Shown one piece after another: positions 19,444-27,904 of a stretch of DNA of 59,821 nucleotides; position 1 is the stretch's first letter; each line of letters starts with the position of its first letter. The notes under the pieces are model-generated. The model saw only the letters and a list, made by a program, of their open reading frames with translations. It had not been told where the DNA came from and did no database searches. Made by a program: the position numbers and the translations under genes. The DNA is from Salinispora pacifica CNR114. Lineage in GTDB: Bacteria; Actinomycetota; Actinomycetes; Mycobacteriales; Micromonosporaceae. The stretch is from assembly GCF_000514775.1 (NCBI RefSeq), contig NZ_KI911468.1, forward strand, positions 94,819 through 154,639, given 5' to 3'.

Positions 19444-20124
19444 TCAGGTGGCGGATCCGGCGTTGCCCGCGGCCCCCACCTCGGGATCACGAACGAGGAT
19501 GTGAACGGCCCGGGCGGCGGGAATGGCATCGAGCAGCACGGCGCGGCGCGGCTCCGGCACAGTCAGGAGGCGCTCGGCCCGCAGCCCGACCAGCGGAGCC
19601 AGCCGACGATCCGCGAGCACCGCGTCCACCGTCCGCCGGTCCCCACCACAGACCAGGGCCGCCAGCGTCGGAGCCGCCGGCAGCAGCAGACGCACAGCCA
19701 GCTCGACCGCGTCCGCCACCGCCGCCTTCGCCTGGTTCTCCCGCCGCCGGGCGAACCGCTGCTGCGACCAACCGCCGGCAGCCGTCCGGCCCTGGACGTA
19801 GTGCGTGTCGACCTTCGACACGACCAGCTCCGCTCCCTCGGCGACGCCGAGGGCCACCGCGCCCTTGCGGACGAGCAGCAGGCCGATCCGCCGGGGCCGG
19901 GAGACGGCTGCCAGGAACCCGTCCAGGTCAGCCGTGCCGGGTACGCCGGGCGGGGTATGCACCTCGGCGGTCGTACCGTCCGGGGCGGTCAACAGCAGCC
20001 CGTACTCCTGCGGGGTGGAGATCGACGGACCGTGCCGGTCGGCGAAGCCGGCAACCCAGCGCGGGACCCGGCCCGGGTCCACCTCAACCCACCGGCCGCC
20101 TCCCGCTGCGGGCCTACTACGCAC
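19444..20124 (-). CDS. acVLRF1 family peptidyl-tRNA hydrolase / release factor
   Basis: This 226-residue protein matches the actinobacterial VLRF1 group, relatives of eukaryotic Vms1/ANKZF1 that release nascent chains from stalled 60S/50S subunits. The key feature is a GRTAAGGWSQQRFARRRENQ segment at about 112-131. It holds the glycine-rich loop with conserved Gln (Gln121), placed like the GGQ-type catalytic glutamine, followed by Arg-rich residues. The fold is eRF1 domain-2-like, preceded by a beta-rich region. It is predicted to act on stalled ribosome complexes in the cytosol. The gene is upstream of the ABC-F gene on the same strand. Confidence 0.8.
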   Translation of the reverse strand: MRSRPAAGGGRWVEVDPGRVPRWVAGFADRHGPSISTPQEYGLLLTAPDGTTAEVHTPPGVPGTADLDGFLAAVSRPRRIGLLLVRKGAVALGVAEGAELVVSKVDTHYVQGRTAAGGWSQQRFARRRENQAKAAVADAVELAVRLLLPAAPTLAALVCGGDRRTVDAVLADRRLAPLVGLRAERLLTVPEPRRAVLLDAIPAARAVHILVRDPEVGAAGNAGSAT

Positions 20125-20165
20125 ACCCCGAACCTACCCCCGCGGTCCGGCTGCCCTTCGTCGGG

Positions 20166-20852
20166 TCAGGCCGCCACAAGCATGACGACGGCGAGGGCAG
20201 CGATAATGGCGCTGGACACCAGAGCCGTGCCGAGCCGGCCACGGCGACCGGCGAGGACCCGGCCGACCATCGTGCCGCCCCCGGCGACCAGTAGCTGCCA
20301 GCTCGCGGAGGCGACGAACGCCCCGAGCACGAACGCCCCGGCGGCCGGCAGAGCCGGGGCGGCGGAGTCCTGACGGCCGAGCACCAGCGCCGCGAAATAG
20401 ACGACGGTGGCGGGGTTCAACAGGGTCAACGCCAGCACCCCGGTGAACGCCCGTGGCGGCGTCTCCAGGCCCCAGCGGCCCGCGAACGGTCGGCTGCCGG
20501 CGTCCGGTCCGCCAGATCCGGATGTGGTGTCGGAGCCGGGGCCAGCAACCGAACCCGACCGGACGGAGCGTAGGGCCCGCACCGCGGTGTGGGTCGCCAA
20601 GGCAAGCAGGATCACCGCGGCGACCACCCGCAGCGAACCTGCGACCGGGGTGAGCACCGTGACCAGGGCCGCCCCGCCAAGGGCAGCGACGGCCGCATAC
20701 AGTCCATCGGCCGTGGCGACCCCGAGGGCCGCGGCGGCCCCCACCCGGAACGAGGTCCGCGCGGCCAGCCCCATGACGAGTACCGCGATGGCGCCGACTG
20801 GGATGGCCACCCCGAATCCGGCGACCAGCCCAGCCAGAAACACCCCGGTCAT
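20166..20852 (-). CDS. LysE/RhtB-type exporter
   Basis: This 228-residue membrane protein starts MTGVFLAGLVAGFGVAIPVG, the usual opening of LysE-superfamily amino-acid exporters, and has about six hydrophobic segments. A Gly/Ser/Pro-rich loop (about 100-130) separates the two halves. The substrate is unknown. ATG 20852 fits the family N-terminus, although GTG 20906 upstream in frame would add 18 residues (MPTANSAARRRPG); neither has a clear ribosome binding site. Confidence 0.8.
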   Translation of the reverse strand: MTGVFLAGLVAGFGVAIPVGAIAVLVMGLAARTSFRVGAAAALGVATADGLYAAVAALGGAALVTVLTPVAGSLRVVAAVILLALATHTAVRALRSVRSGSVAGPGSDTTSGSGGPDAGSRPFAGRWGLETPPRAFTGVLALTLLNPATVVYFAALVLGRQDSAAPALPAAGAFVLGAFVASASWQLLVAGGGTMVGRVLAGRRGRLGTALVSSAIIAALAVVMLVAA

Positions 20853-21020
20853 GGTCGTGGGCAACAGGCCGGGCCGGCGCCGGGCAGCCGAGTTTGCTGT
20901 CGGCACCCGGCCTCGGCTACGCGGACCGGAAACGGCAACAGGTACGGCTCGATCATGCCGTCATCCTGCGCCGTCCCCAGGCCCGCGGCTACCGGTTTTG
21001 CCCGACGGACGCCCGTGGCG

Positions 21021-21431
21021 TCAGACGTTGAAGCCCAGCGCCCGAAGCTGCTCGCGCCCCTCGTCGGTGATCTTGTCTGGGCCCCACGGCGGAAGCCACA
21101 CCCAGTTGATCCGCATCTCGTTGACCAGGCCGCCCCCCGGACCGGTGGTCAGGGCCGACCGCGCCTGGTCCTCGATGACGTCGGTCAGCGGGCAGGCCGC
21201 CGAGGTGAGCGTCATGTCCAGCGTGGCGACGTTGTCGTCGTCAACGTGGACGCCGTACAGCAGGCCCAGGTCGACCACGTTGATGCCCAGCTCGGGGTCG
21301 ACGACATCCTTCATCGCCTCCTCGACATCGGCGACGGCGGCCTTGCCGGCCGGCACGCCCTCCGGAGCCGCCGCACCGGTCGCGCCATCACCAGGGGCCG
21401 GCGTGGCCTCGGTGGCAGTGTCCTCGCTCAT
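21021..21431 (-). CDS. sufT: SufT-like Fe-S assembly factor (MIP18/DUF59)
   Basis: A 136-residue protein with a low-complexity acidic N-terminus (about 45 residues, Ala/Gly/Pro-rich) and a DUF59/MIP18 domain: DPELGINVVDLGLLYGV, then the reactive cysteine in LTSAACPLTD. Family members help deliver Fe-S clusters to target proteins. The ATG overlaps the sufU stop by four bases (ATGA), so it is the last gene of the suf operon. Confidence 0.9.
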   Translation of the reverse strand: MSEDTATEATPAPGDGATGAAAPEGVPAGKAAVADVEEAMKDVVDPELGINVVDLGLLYGVHVDDDNVATLDMTLTSAACPLTDVIEDQARSALTTGPGGGLVNEMRINWVWLPPWGPDKITDEGREQLRALGFNV

Positions 21432-21904
21432 CCCTGAACCTCCGTCGGGCTCGTGTCCACACCGGCGCGTGCCGCGGCGTCCTTGAACGCCATCCACGGC
21501 AACAGCGCGCACTTCACCCGGGCGGGGTAGCGGGCGACGCCCGCGAAAGCCACCCCGTCCCCGAGTACCTCCTCGTCCGGCGTGACCTCGCCCCGGCCGG
21601 ACATGAACTCCACGAACGCCGCGTGCACCGCGAACGCCTCGGCGGCCGGACGGCCGGCGAGTAGCTCGTGCAGCACACTCGCCGAGGCCTGGCTGATAGA
21701 GCAGCCGTACCCGTCGTACGAGACGTCGTGCAGCACCGCGCCGTCGGTGGCGACCCGGACGGTGACCTCGTCCCCGCAGGTCGGGTTGACGTGGTGCGCC
21801 TCGGCGACGGATGCCGCCGGGTCGTCCGCGTCGCGCAGCCCCCGGCCGTGCGGGTGCTTGTAGTGGTCCAGGATGATCTCCTGGTAGAGCTGGTCAACCT
21901 GCAT
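21428..21904 (-). CDS. sufU: SufU zinc-dependent sulfurtransferase
   Basis: This 158-residue IscU-fold protein accepts sulfur from SufS through zinc ligand exchange in Gram-positive-type Suf systems. Ligands are visible as Cys43 and Asp45 (PTCGDEV), Cys68 (YGCSISQAS) and Cys132 (RVKCALLPW). The insertion between the second and third cysteine that separates SufU from IscU is present (VHAAFVEFMSGRGEV region). Its start overlaps the sufS stop by one base. Confidence 0.95.
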   Translation of the reverse strand: MQVDQLYQEIILDHYKHPHGRGLRDADDPAASVAEAHHVNPTCGDEVTVRVATDGAVLHDVSYDGYGCSISQASASVLHELLAGRPAAEAFAVHAAFVEFMSGRGEVTPDEEVLGDGVAFAGVARYPARVKCALLPWMAFKDAAARAGVDTSPTEVQG

Positions 21905-23208
21905 CAGGCGAACACCTTCCGCACCTGCTCCAGCCCCGCCACCAGGGCGTCGATCTCCTCGGTGGTGGTGTAGAGGTAGAACGAGGCCCGGGTCGTGGCC
22001 GGCACCCCGAACCGCGTGCAGACCGGGCGGGCACAGTGGTGACCGACCCGCACCTGCACGCCCAGCGAGTCGAGTACCTGCCCGACGTCGTGCGGGTGGA
22101 TGTCACCCAGCGCGAACGAGATCGTCCCGCCCCGGCCCACCGGAACGTTCGGCCCGAAGATCCGCAGCCCGGGCACCGTCGCCAGGGCGTCCAGGGCGTA
22201 CGCGGTGAGTTGCTTCTCGTGCCACTGGATGGCCCGCATGCCGACCCCGGAGAGGTAGTCCACCGCCGCGCCCAGCGCGACCGCCTCGGCGATCGGCGGG
22301 GTACCCGCCTCGAACCGGGTCGGCGGCGGGGCGAAGGTCGACCCCGACATCGCCACCGTTTCGATCATCGACCCACCGCCAAGCACCGGCGGCATCGCCG
22401 CGAGCAGCTCGGTGCGGCCCCAGAGCACTCCGATGCCGCTCGGGGCACACATCTTGTGCCCGGTGAAGACGATGAAGTCCGGGTCGTAGTCGACCACGTC
22501 CATCGGCATGTGCGGCACCGACTGCGAGCAGTCGAGCAGCAGCAGCGCACCGACCTCCCGGACCCGCTGCGTGATCCGGGACGTCGCGTTGACGGTGCCG
22601 AGAATGTTGGACATGTGCACCAGCGAGACGATCTTCGTCCGCTCGTTGACCAGGTCCGTCAAGCCGGACTCGTCCAGCCGACCATGGTCGGTGACCGGGA
22701 ACCAGCGCAGGGTGGCGCCGGTGCGCTCACAGAGCAACTGCCAGGGAACGATGTTCGAGTGGTGCTCCATCTCGGAGATCACCACCTCGTCTCCCGGGCC
22801 CAACCGGAACCGCGGGTCGGCGTCGGGACGCAGCGACGCGTTCGAGAAGGCGTACGCCACGATGTTGATCGCCTCGGTGGAGTTCTTGGTGAACACCACC
22901 TCGTCCGGGCTCGGGGCGTTGATGAAGGCGGCGACCTTGGCTCGCGCGCCCTCGTACGCCTCCGTCGCCTCGGTGCCCAGCGTGTGCACCGAGCGCGACA
23001 CGTTCGCGTTACGCCACTCGTAGTGCTCCCGCAGCGCGTCGAGCACCTGCCGTGGCTTGTGTGACGTGTTCGCGCTGTCCAGGTAGACCAGCGGGTGCCC
23101 GTTGACCTTCCGGTCCAGGATCGGGAAGTCAGCGCGCACCGCCGCCACGTCGTAGCTTGGTACGTCGCCGTACTGCGGCATACCCGGTGGTATCGCGATG
23201 GTGGTCAT
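21904..23208 (-). CDS. sufS: SufS cysteine desulfurase
   Basis: This 434-residue PLP enzyme mobilises sulfur from cysteine as a persulfide for the SufBCD scaffold. The PLP lysine is in FTGHKMCAPSGIG. The active-site cysteine is in VGHHCARPVCTRFG, on the loop typical of group II desulfurases. ATG 23208 gives MTTIAIPPGMPQYG and has GGAAAGG about nine bases upstream; the longer frame runs into sufC. It lies 25 bases after sufC in the operon. Confidence 0.95.
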   Translation of the reverse strand: MTTIAIPPGMPQYGDVPSYDVAAVRADFPILDRKVNGHPLVYLDSANTSHKPRQVLDALREHYEWRNANVSRSVHTLGTEATEAYEGARAKVAAFINAPSPDEVVFTKNSTEAINIVAYAFSNASLRPDADPRFRLGPGDEVVISEMEHHSNIVPWQLLCERTGATLRWFPVTDHGRLDESGLTDLVNERTKIVSLVHMSNILGTVNATSRITQRVREVGALLLLDCSQSVPHMPMDVVDYDPDFIVFTGHKMCAPSGIGVLWGRTELLAAMPPVLGGGSMIETVAMSGSTFAPPPTRFEAGTPPIAEAVALGAAVDYLSGVGMRAIQWHEKQLTAYALDALATVPGLRIFGPNVPVGRGGTISFALGDIHPHDVGQVLDSLGVQVRVGHHCARPVCTRFGVPATTRASFYLYTTTEEIDALVAGLEQVRKVFA

Positions 23209-23233
23209 CGTGACCGGCCTTTCCTTGAGGTCG

Positions 23234-24007
23234 TCAGGCCCGCGCCGAGCCGGCCCCGGTGACGTACCGCTCGTAACCCTCGTCCTCGAGCTTGTCGGCC
23301 AGTTCCGGGCCGCCCTCCTCGACAATCCGGCCGGCGACGAAGACGTGCACGTGGTCCGGCTTGATGTACCGCAGGATCCGGGTGTAGTGGGTGATCAGCA
23401 GCAGGCCGGTGTCGCCGGTCTCCCGGACCCGGTTGACGCCCTGGCTGACGACGCGGAGCGCGTCCACGTCGAGGCCGGAGTCGGTCTCGTCGAGGATCGC
23501 CACCTTCGGCTTGAGCAGCTCCAGCTGCACGATCTCGTGCCGCTTCTTCTCGCCGCCGGAGAAGCCCTCGTTGACGTTGCGCTGGGCGAACGCCGGGTCC
23601 ATCTGCAGGCGCTCCATGGAGCCCCGCAGCTCACCCGCCCAGGTGCGCAGCTTCGGGGCCGCACCGTCGATCGCGGTCTTCGCGGTGCGCAGGAAGTTCG
23701 CCACCGACACCCCGGGCACCTCGACCGGGTACTGCATGGCCAGGAAGAGGCCGGCGCGGGCCCGCTCGTCCACGGACATCGCCAGGACGTCGGCGCCGTC
23801 GAGGGTCACCGAACCACCGGTGATCTCGTACTTCGGATGCCCGGCGACCGAGTAGGCCAGGGTGGACTTGCCGGAGCCGTTCGGGCCCATGATGGCGTGC
23901 GTCTCCCCCGACCGGACGGTCAGGTCGACACCGTGCAGGATCGGCTTGAGCTCACCCTCGGGCAGCTTGACCGACACCTGCAGGTCACGGATCTCAAGGG
24001 TGCTCAT
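23234..24007 (-). CDS. sufC: SufC Fe-S assembly ATPase
   Basis: This 257-residue ABC ATPase powers the SufBC2D scaffold. Walker A is GPNGSGKST (41-49), the signature is FSGGEKKR (149-156), and Walker B is VAILDETDSGLD with the Asp-Glu-Thr-Asp form characteristic of SufC. There are no membrane segments. It starts directly at the end of the Rieske gene (a one-base shared position), so translation is coupled. Confidence 0.96.
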   Translation of the reverse strand: MSTLEIRDLQVSVKLPEGELKPILHGVDLTVRSGETHAIMGPNGSGKSTLAYSVAGHPKYEITGGSVTLDGADVLAMSVDERARAGLFLAMQYPVEVPGVSVANFLRTAKTAIDGAAPKLRTWAGELRGSMERLQMDPAFAQRNVNEGFSGGEKKRHEIVQLELLKPKVAILDETDSGLDVDALRVVSQGVNRVRETGDTGLLLITHYTRILRYIKPDHVHVFVAGRIVEEGGPELADKLEDEGYERYVTGAGSARA

Positions 24008-24354
24008 TATCGGGTCACTCCATTGCTTGGCATCGGGCGGCCGTCGGCGCCCACTGGGATGTAGATGTCGCCGTCGCGGATCTCGACGGGATAGACGGGA
24101 ACGGGTTCGGTGGCGGGTAGCCCGGTCGGCTCACCGGTGCGCAGGTCGAACCGGGAACCGTGCAGCCAGCACTCCAGGGTGCAGCCCTCGACCTCTCCCT
24201 CGGAGAGGGCCACCGCGGCGTGCGAGCACTCGTCGTAGACGGCGTAGAAGGCGCCGTCCTCGCCGTGCACGATCGCGACCTTCACACCGTCAATGTCCGC
24301 GCTGACCACGCTGCCCTTCGGCACGTCCTCGGCGGAGCAGATGCGGATCATCAC
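24007..24354 (-). CDS. Rieske-type ferredoxin in the suf operon
   Basis: This 115-residue non-heme-oxygenase-ferredoxin-like protein has a Rieske 2Fe-2S site: Cys43-Ser-His45 (DECSHAAV) and Cys62-Trp-Leu-His65 (ECWLHGSRFD). It has no signal peptide. Its place between sufD and sufC is conserved in actinobacterial suf operons. It may pass electrons during cluster assembly or be a client; the role is not established. It overlaps the sufD stop by four bases. Confidence 0.92.
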   Translation of the reverse strand: MMIRICSAEDVPKGSVVSADIDGVKVAIVHGEDGAFYAVYDECSHAAVALSEGEVEGCTLECWLHGSRFDLRTGEPTGLPATEPVPVYPVEIRDGDIYIPVGADGRPMPSNGVTR

Positions 24355-25547
24355 GCGCCGGCCTTCGCGGCGACGTCCCCGCTCGCGTGCGTGGGGTCGG
24401 CGAACTCGCTCCCCCCGCCGGCCAGCCGGGCCTCGATCGCCGCGCCGAGCCGCTCCCGCAGGGACTCGACCGGAATCTTGTTCAGCAGCTCGGCGAAGAA
24501 GCCGCGGACCACGAGCCGCCGCGCCTCGGCCTCCGGGATGCCCCGGGCCATCAGGTAGAACAACTGCTCGTCGTCGAAACGGCCGGTCGCGCTCGCGTGG
24601 CCGGCACCGGCGATCTCCCCGGTCTCGATCTCCAGATTGGGTACGGAGTCCGCCCGCGCGCCCTCGGTGAGCAGCAGGTTCCGGTTGATCTCGTAGGTGT
24701 CGGTGCCGGTCGCCTCGGCCCGGATCAGCACATCGCCGACCCAGACGGTACGGGCGCTCTCGCCCTGTAGGGCACCGCGGTAGCCCACGTGGCTGCGGCA
24801 GTCCGGGACCGAATGGTCCACCAGTTGCCGGTGCTCCAGGTGCTGCCCCTCGTCGGCGAAGTAGACACCGTACAGCTCGGCCTCGCCGCCCCGCTCGGTG
24901 TACTCCACGGTGGTGTACTGCCGGACCAGGTCGCCGCCGAGGCTGACCTGGACGTGCAGAACCCGGGCGGCGCGCCCCAGCCGCACCTTCAGGTGTTGCG
25001 CCTGCACCGCGTCCTCGGCCCAGTCGGCGACGGTGACCAGGGTCAGCTTCGCGCCGTCGGCGACCGAGACCTCGACGTTGTCGGCGAGCGTCGCCGAACC
25101 GACGTGCTCGAGCACCAGCGTCGCCTCGGCGAACCGGCCCACCTCGACGAAGGTGTGCCCGAAGGCGAGCTCGTCGGCGCCCGCGCCGACCACCCGCAGG
25201 GTCACCGGCTCGGCCAGCACGGCCTCATCGGCGACCCGCACCAGCTGCGCCTGCGCCGCACCGCGGTACGCCAGCGCGCTGATCCGGTCCACCGGGACGA
25301 GTACGCTGCCGATCCGCGGATCGTCCTTCGCGATCGGCTCGACGGTGACGCCCGCGGGCAGGTCGCCGTACTCGTGCCGGACCGCGCCCGCGCTGGCCGG
25401 CACCTCGCCGGTCAGGCCCCGGAGTCGGTTGAGTGGGGTGAAGCGCCACTCTTCCTCCAGCCCGGTGAGGGCCGAGAAGTCGGTGACATCGTATGAGCGC
25501 AGCGCCTGCGACTTGGTGCTGGGCGGCGCGGAAGCCTGGGTAGTCAT
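24351..25547 (-). CDS. sufD: SufD Fe-S scaffold subunit
   Basis: This 398-residue beta-helix scaffold protein pairs with SufB and binds SufC. The C-terminal core carries the LMARGIPEAEARRLVVRGFF segment typical of SufB/SufD. ATG 25547 follows AAGGAAGAG and gives MTTQASAPPSTK; the extra 21 residues of the longer frame are ignored. It lies 76 bases after sufB, the largest gap in the operon. Confidence 0.95.
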   Translation of the reverse strand: MTTQASAPPSTKSQALRSYDVTDFSALTGLEEEWRFTPLNRLRGLTGEVPASAGAVRHEYGDLPAGVTVEPIAKDDPRIGSVLVPVDRISALAYRGAAQAQLVRVADEAVLAEPVTLRVVGAGADELAFGHTFVEVGRFAEATLVLEHVGSATLADNVEVSVADGAKLTLVTVADWAEDAVQAQHLKVRLGRAARVLHVQVSLGGDLVRQYTTVEYTERGGEAELYGVYFADEGQHLEHRQLVDHSVPDCRSHVGYRGALQGESARTVWVGDVLIRAEATGTDTYEINRNLLLTEGARADSVPNLEIETGEIAGAGHASATGRFDDEQLFYLMARGIPEAEARRLVVRGFFAELLNKIPVESLRERLGAAIEARLAGGGSEFADPTHASGDVAAKAGA

Positions 25548-25623
25548 CTCTTCCTTGGTTCTGTTCTGCGACGACGGTGTCAGTAACAGGGGACGGGTCG
25601 GGTCCGCCACGACCGCGGCGGTC

Positions 25624-27054
25624 TCAGCCGACCGCGCCCTCCATCTGCAGCTCGATCAGGCGGTTGAGCTCCAGCGCGTACTCCATCGGGAGCTCCTTGG
25701 CGATCGGCTCGATGAAGCCACGGACGATCATCGCCATCGCCTCGTCCTCGCTCAGTCCCCGGCTCATCAGGTAGAAGAGCTGGTCCTCGCTGACCTTCGA
25801 GACGGTCGCCTCGTGCCCCATCGACACGTCGTCCTCGCGGATGTCGACGTACGGGTAGGTGTCCGAGCGGGAGATCGTGTCGACCAGCAACGCGTCGCAC
25901 TTCACGGTGCTCTTGCTGCTGTGGGAACCCTCCAACACCTGCACCAGACCGCGGTACGAGGTACGACCGCCGCCGCGGGCGATCGACTTCGAGACGATGG
26001 TGCTGCTGGTGCGCGGTGCGGCGTGCACCATCTTGGCACCGGCGTCCTGGTGCTGGCCCTCACCGGCCATGGCCACCGAGAGCACCTCGCCCTTGGCGTG
26101 CTCGCCGGTCATGAAGACCGCCGGGTACTTCATCGTGACCTTGGAGCCGATGTTGCCGTCGATCCACTCCATGGTCGCGCCCTCGTGGCACACCGCGCGC
26201 TTGGTGACCAGGTTGTAGACGTTGTTCGACCAGTTCTGGATGGTGGTGTAGCGGCAGCGGGCGTTCTTCTTGACGATGATCTCCACGACGGCGCTGTGCA
26301 GCGAGTCCGAGGAGTAGATGGGGGCGGTGCAGCCCTCGACGTAGTGCACGTACGCACCCTCGTCAACAATGATCAGGGTCCGCTCGAACTGGCCCATGTT
26401 CTCCGTGTTGATCCGGAAGTAGGCCTGGAGCGGGATCTCCACGTGCACGCCCTTCGGCACGTAGATGAAGGAGCCACCGGACCAGACCGCGGTGTTCAGG
26501 GCGGCGAACTTGTTGTCGCCGACCGGAATCACCGTGCCGAAGTACTCCTTGAAGAGATCCTCGTGCTCTTTGAGCGCGGTGTCCGTGTCGAGGAAGACGA
26601 CGCCCTGCTCCTCCAGGTCATCACGGATCTTGTGGTAGACGACCTCGGACTCGTACTGCGCCGCCACCCCCGCGACCAGCCGCTGCTTCTCCGCCTCGGG
26701 GATACCCAGCTTGTCGTAGGTGTTCTTGATGTCCTCCGGCAGCTCCTCCCAGCTGGTCGCCTGCTTCTCGGTGGAGCGCACGAAGTACTTGATGTTGTCG
26801 AAGTCGATCCCGGTGAGGTCGGCGCCCCAGGCCGGCATGGGCTTGCGATCGAACAACCGCAGCCCCTTGCGCCGCAGGTCGAGCATCCAGGCCGGCTCAG
26901 CCTTCTTGGCCGAGATGTCCCGCACGACCGCCTCGTTGAGGCCACGCTGCGCGACGGCCCCGGCCGCGTCGGGGTCGGCCCAGCCGTACTCGTAGCGACC
27001 GAGGGCGGCGAGCTGCTCCTCCTGGGTCAGGGGCTGAACGGTCTGCTCGGTCAT
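25624..27054 (-). CDS. sufB: SufB Fe-S scaffold subunit
   Basis: This 476-residue cytosolic scaffold protein assembles clusters with SufC and SufD. Family signatures include YVPKGVHVEIPLQAYFRIN, the VEGCTAP cysteine and the LMSRGLSEDEAMAMIVRGF C-terminal segment. The length is typical. The ATG overlaps the sufR stop by four bases (ATGA), so repressor and scaffold genes are coupled. Confidence 0.97.
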   Translation of the reverse strand: MTEQTVQPLTQEEQLAALGRYEYGWADPDAAGAVAQRGLNEAVVRDISAKKAEPAWMLDLRRKGLRLFDRKPMPAWGADLTGIDFDNIKYFVRSTEKQATSWEELPEDIKNTYDKLGIPEAEKQRLVAGVAAQYESEVVYHKIRDDLEEQGVVFLDTDTALKEHEDLFKEYFGTVIPVGDNKFAALNTAVWSGGSFIYVPKGVHVEIPLQAYFRINTENMGQFERTLIIVDEGAYVHYVEGCTAPIYSSDSLHSAVVEIIVKKNARCRYTTIQNWSNNVYNLVTKRAVCHEGATMEWIDGNIGSKVTMKYPAVFMTGEHAKGEVLSVAMAGEGQHQDAGAKMVHAAPRTSSTIVSKSIARGGGRTSYRGLVQVLEGSHSSKSTVKCDALLVDTISRSDTYPYVDIREDDVSMGHEATVSKVSEDQLFYLMSRGLSEDEAMAMIVRGFIEPIAKELPMEYALELNRLIELQMEGAVG

Positions 27055-27806
27055 CTATCTGTCCTCACAGTGGTGACGGTCTTACTGGACTGAACATGCC
27101 CCGGTTGGGCCGGGATGTGCGTCGTGCACACCCCATCGCCGTGCGCGATGGTCGCCAGGCGCTGCACGTGGGTGCCGACCAGACGGGAGATCACCGCGGT
27201 CTCGGCCTCGCACAGTTGGGGGAACTCGGCGGCCACATGCGCGACCGGGCAGTGATGTTGGCACAGCTGCCCCCCCGAGGCGATCGTGGAGGCGTTGGCA
27301 GCGTAGCCCTCCGCGGTCAGGGCGGCGGCGAGTGCCTCTGCGCGGGCGAGCGGGTCGTCGCCGGCGTCTTCCATGGCTGCCAGGCAGCGGGCCTCCAGGG
27401 CGGAGACCTGCTCGGCGGCGAAGGCCGCCACCGCCGCCGATCCCCCACCCCGGGCGATCCAGCGCAGCGCGGCGGTGGCCATGTTGTCGTAGTGGTGGGT
27501 GCCGCACCGACCGCGGGCCGCCTCGGTCAGCAGGAAGACCCTGGCCGGACGGCCACGCCCGCGGTGACCTCGGACCGCCGGATCGCGGGCGAGGACATCT
27601 CCCTCGGCGAGCATCGCGTCCAGGTGCCGTCGAATCGCGGCGGGGCTGAGCCCGAGCTCGCGCCCGAGCTGCGCGGCGGTGGTGGCACCTCGCTCCAGCA
27701 GCAGCTGGGTAACCCGGTCGCGGGTTGACGGGTCGGCGACGGCCGACCCACCGGCGAGCCCGACAGGCGCCGGCTGGTGCCCCGAGAGCCCCGCCACCTT
27801 TTTCAC
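27051..27806 (-). CDS. sufR: SufR Fe-S-sensing repressor of the suf operon
   Basis: This 251-residue ArsR/DeoR-like protein has an N-terminal winged helix (ATTAAQLGRELGLSPAAIRRHL) and a C-terminal four-cysteine set at Cys182, Cys186, Cys199 and Cys227 (CQHHC, LCEAE, VCTTHI). SufR uses such residues to bind an Fe-S cluster and repress suf when clusters are plentiful. GTG 27806 gives MKKVAGLSGHQP. No ribosome binding site precedes it and an AT-rich TTACGTAA lies just upstream, so a leaderless transcript is possible. First gene of the operon, divergent from ctaA. Confidence 0.92.
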   Translation of the reverse strand: MKKVAGLSGHQPAPVGLAGGSAVADPSTRDRVTQLLLERGATTAAQLGRELGLSPAAIRRHLDAMLAEGDVLARDPAVRGHRGRGRPARVFLLTEAARGRCGTHHYDNMATAALRWIARGGGSAAVAAFAAEQVSALEARCLAAMEDAGDDPLARAEALAAALTAEGYAANASTIASGGQLCQHHCPVAHVAAEFPQLCEAETAVISRLVGTHVQRLATIAHGDGVCTTHIPAQPGHVQSSKTVTTVRTDR

Positions 27807-27904
27807 AACGCCAACGTTACGTAATTCGCCGGAGGCCTGCAAACTCGGGGTCCGGTGATCCAAAACACCGTTGTGGCGAAGCCGCCCGAGGGGGCACCAC
27901 TACG

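Noticed and set aside
24898..27093. 731-codon plus-strand frame across sufD and sufB
   Set aside because: It spans two complete suf genes on the other strand and has no family resemblance.
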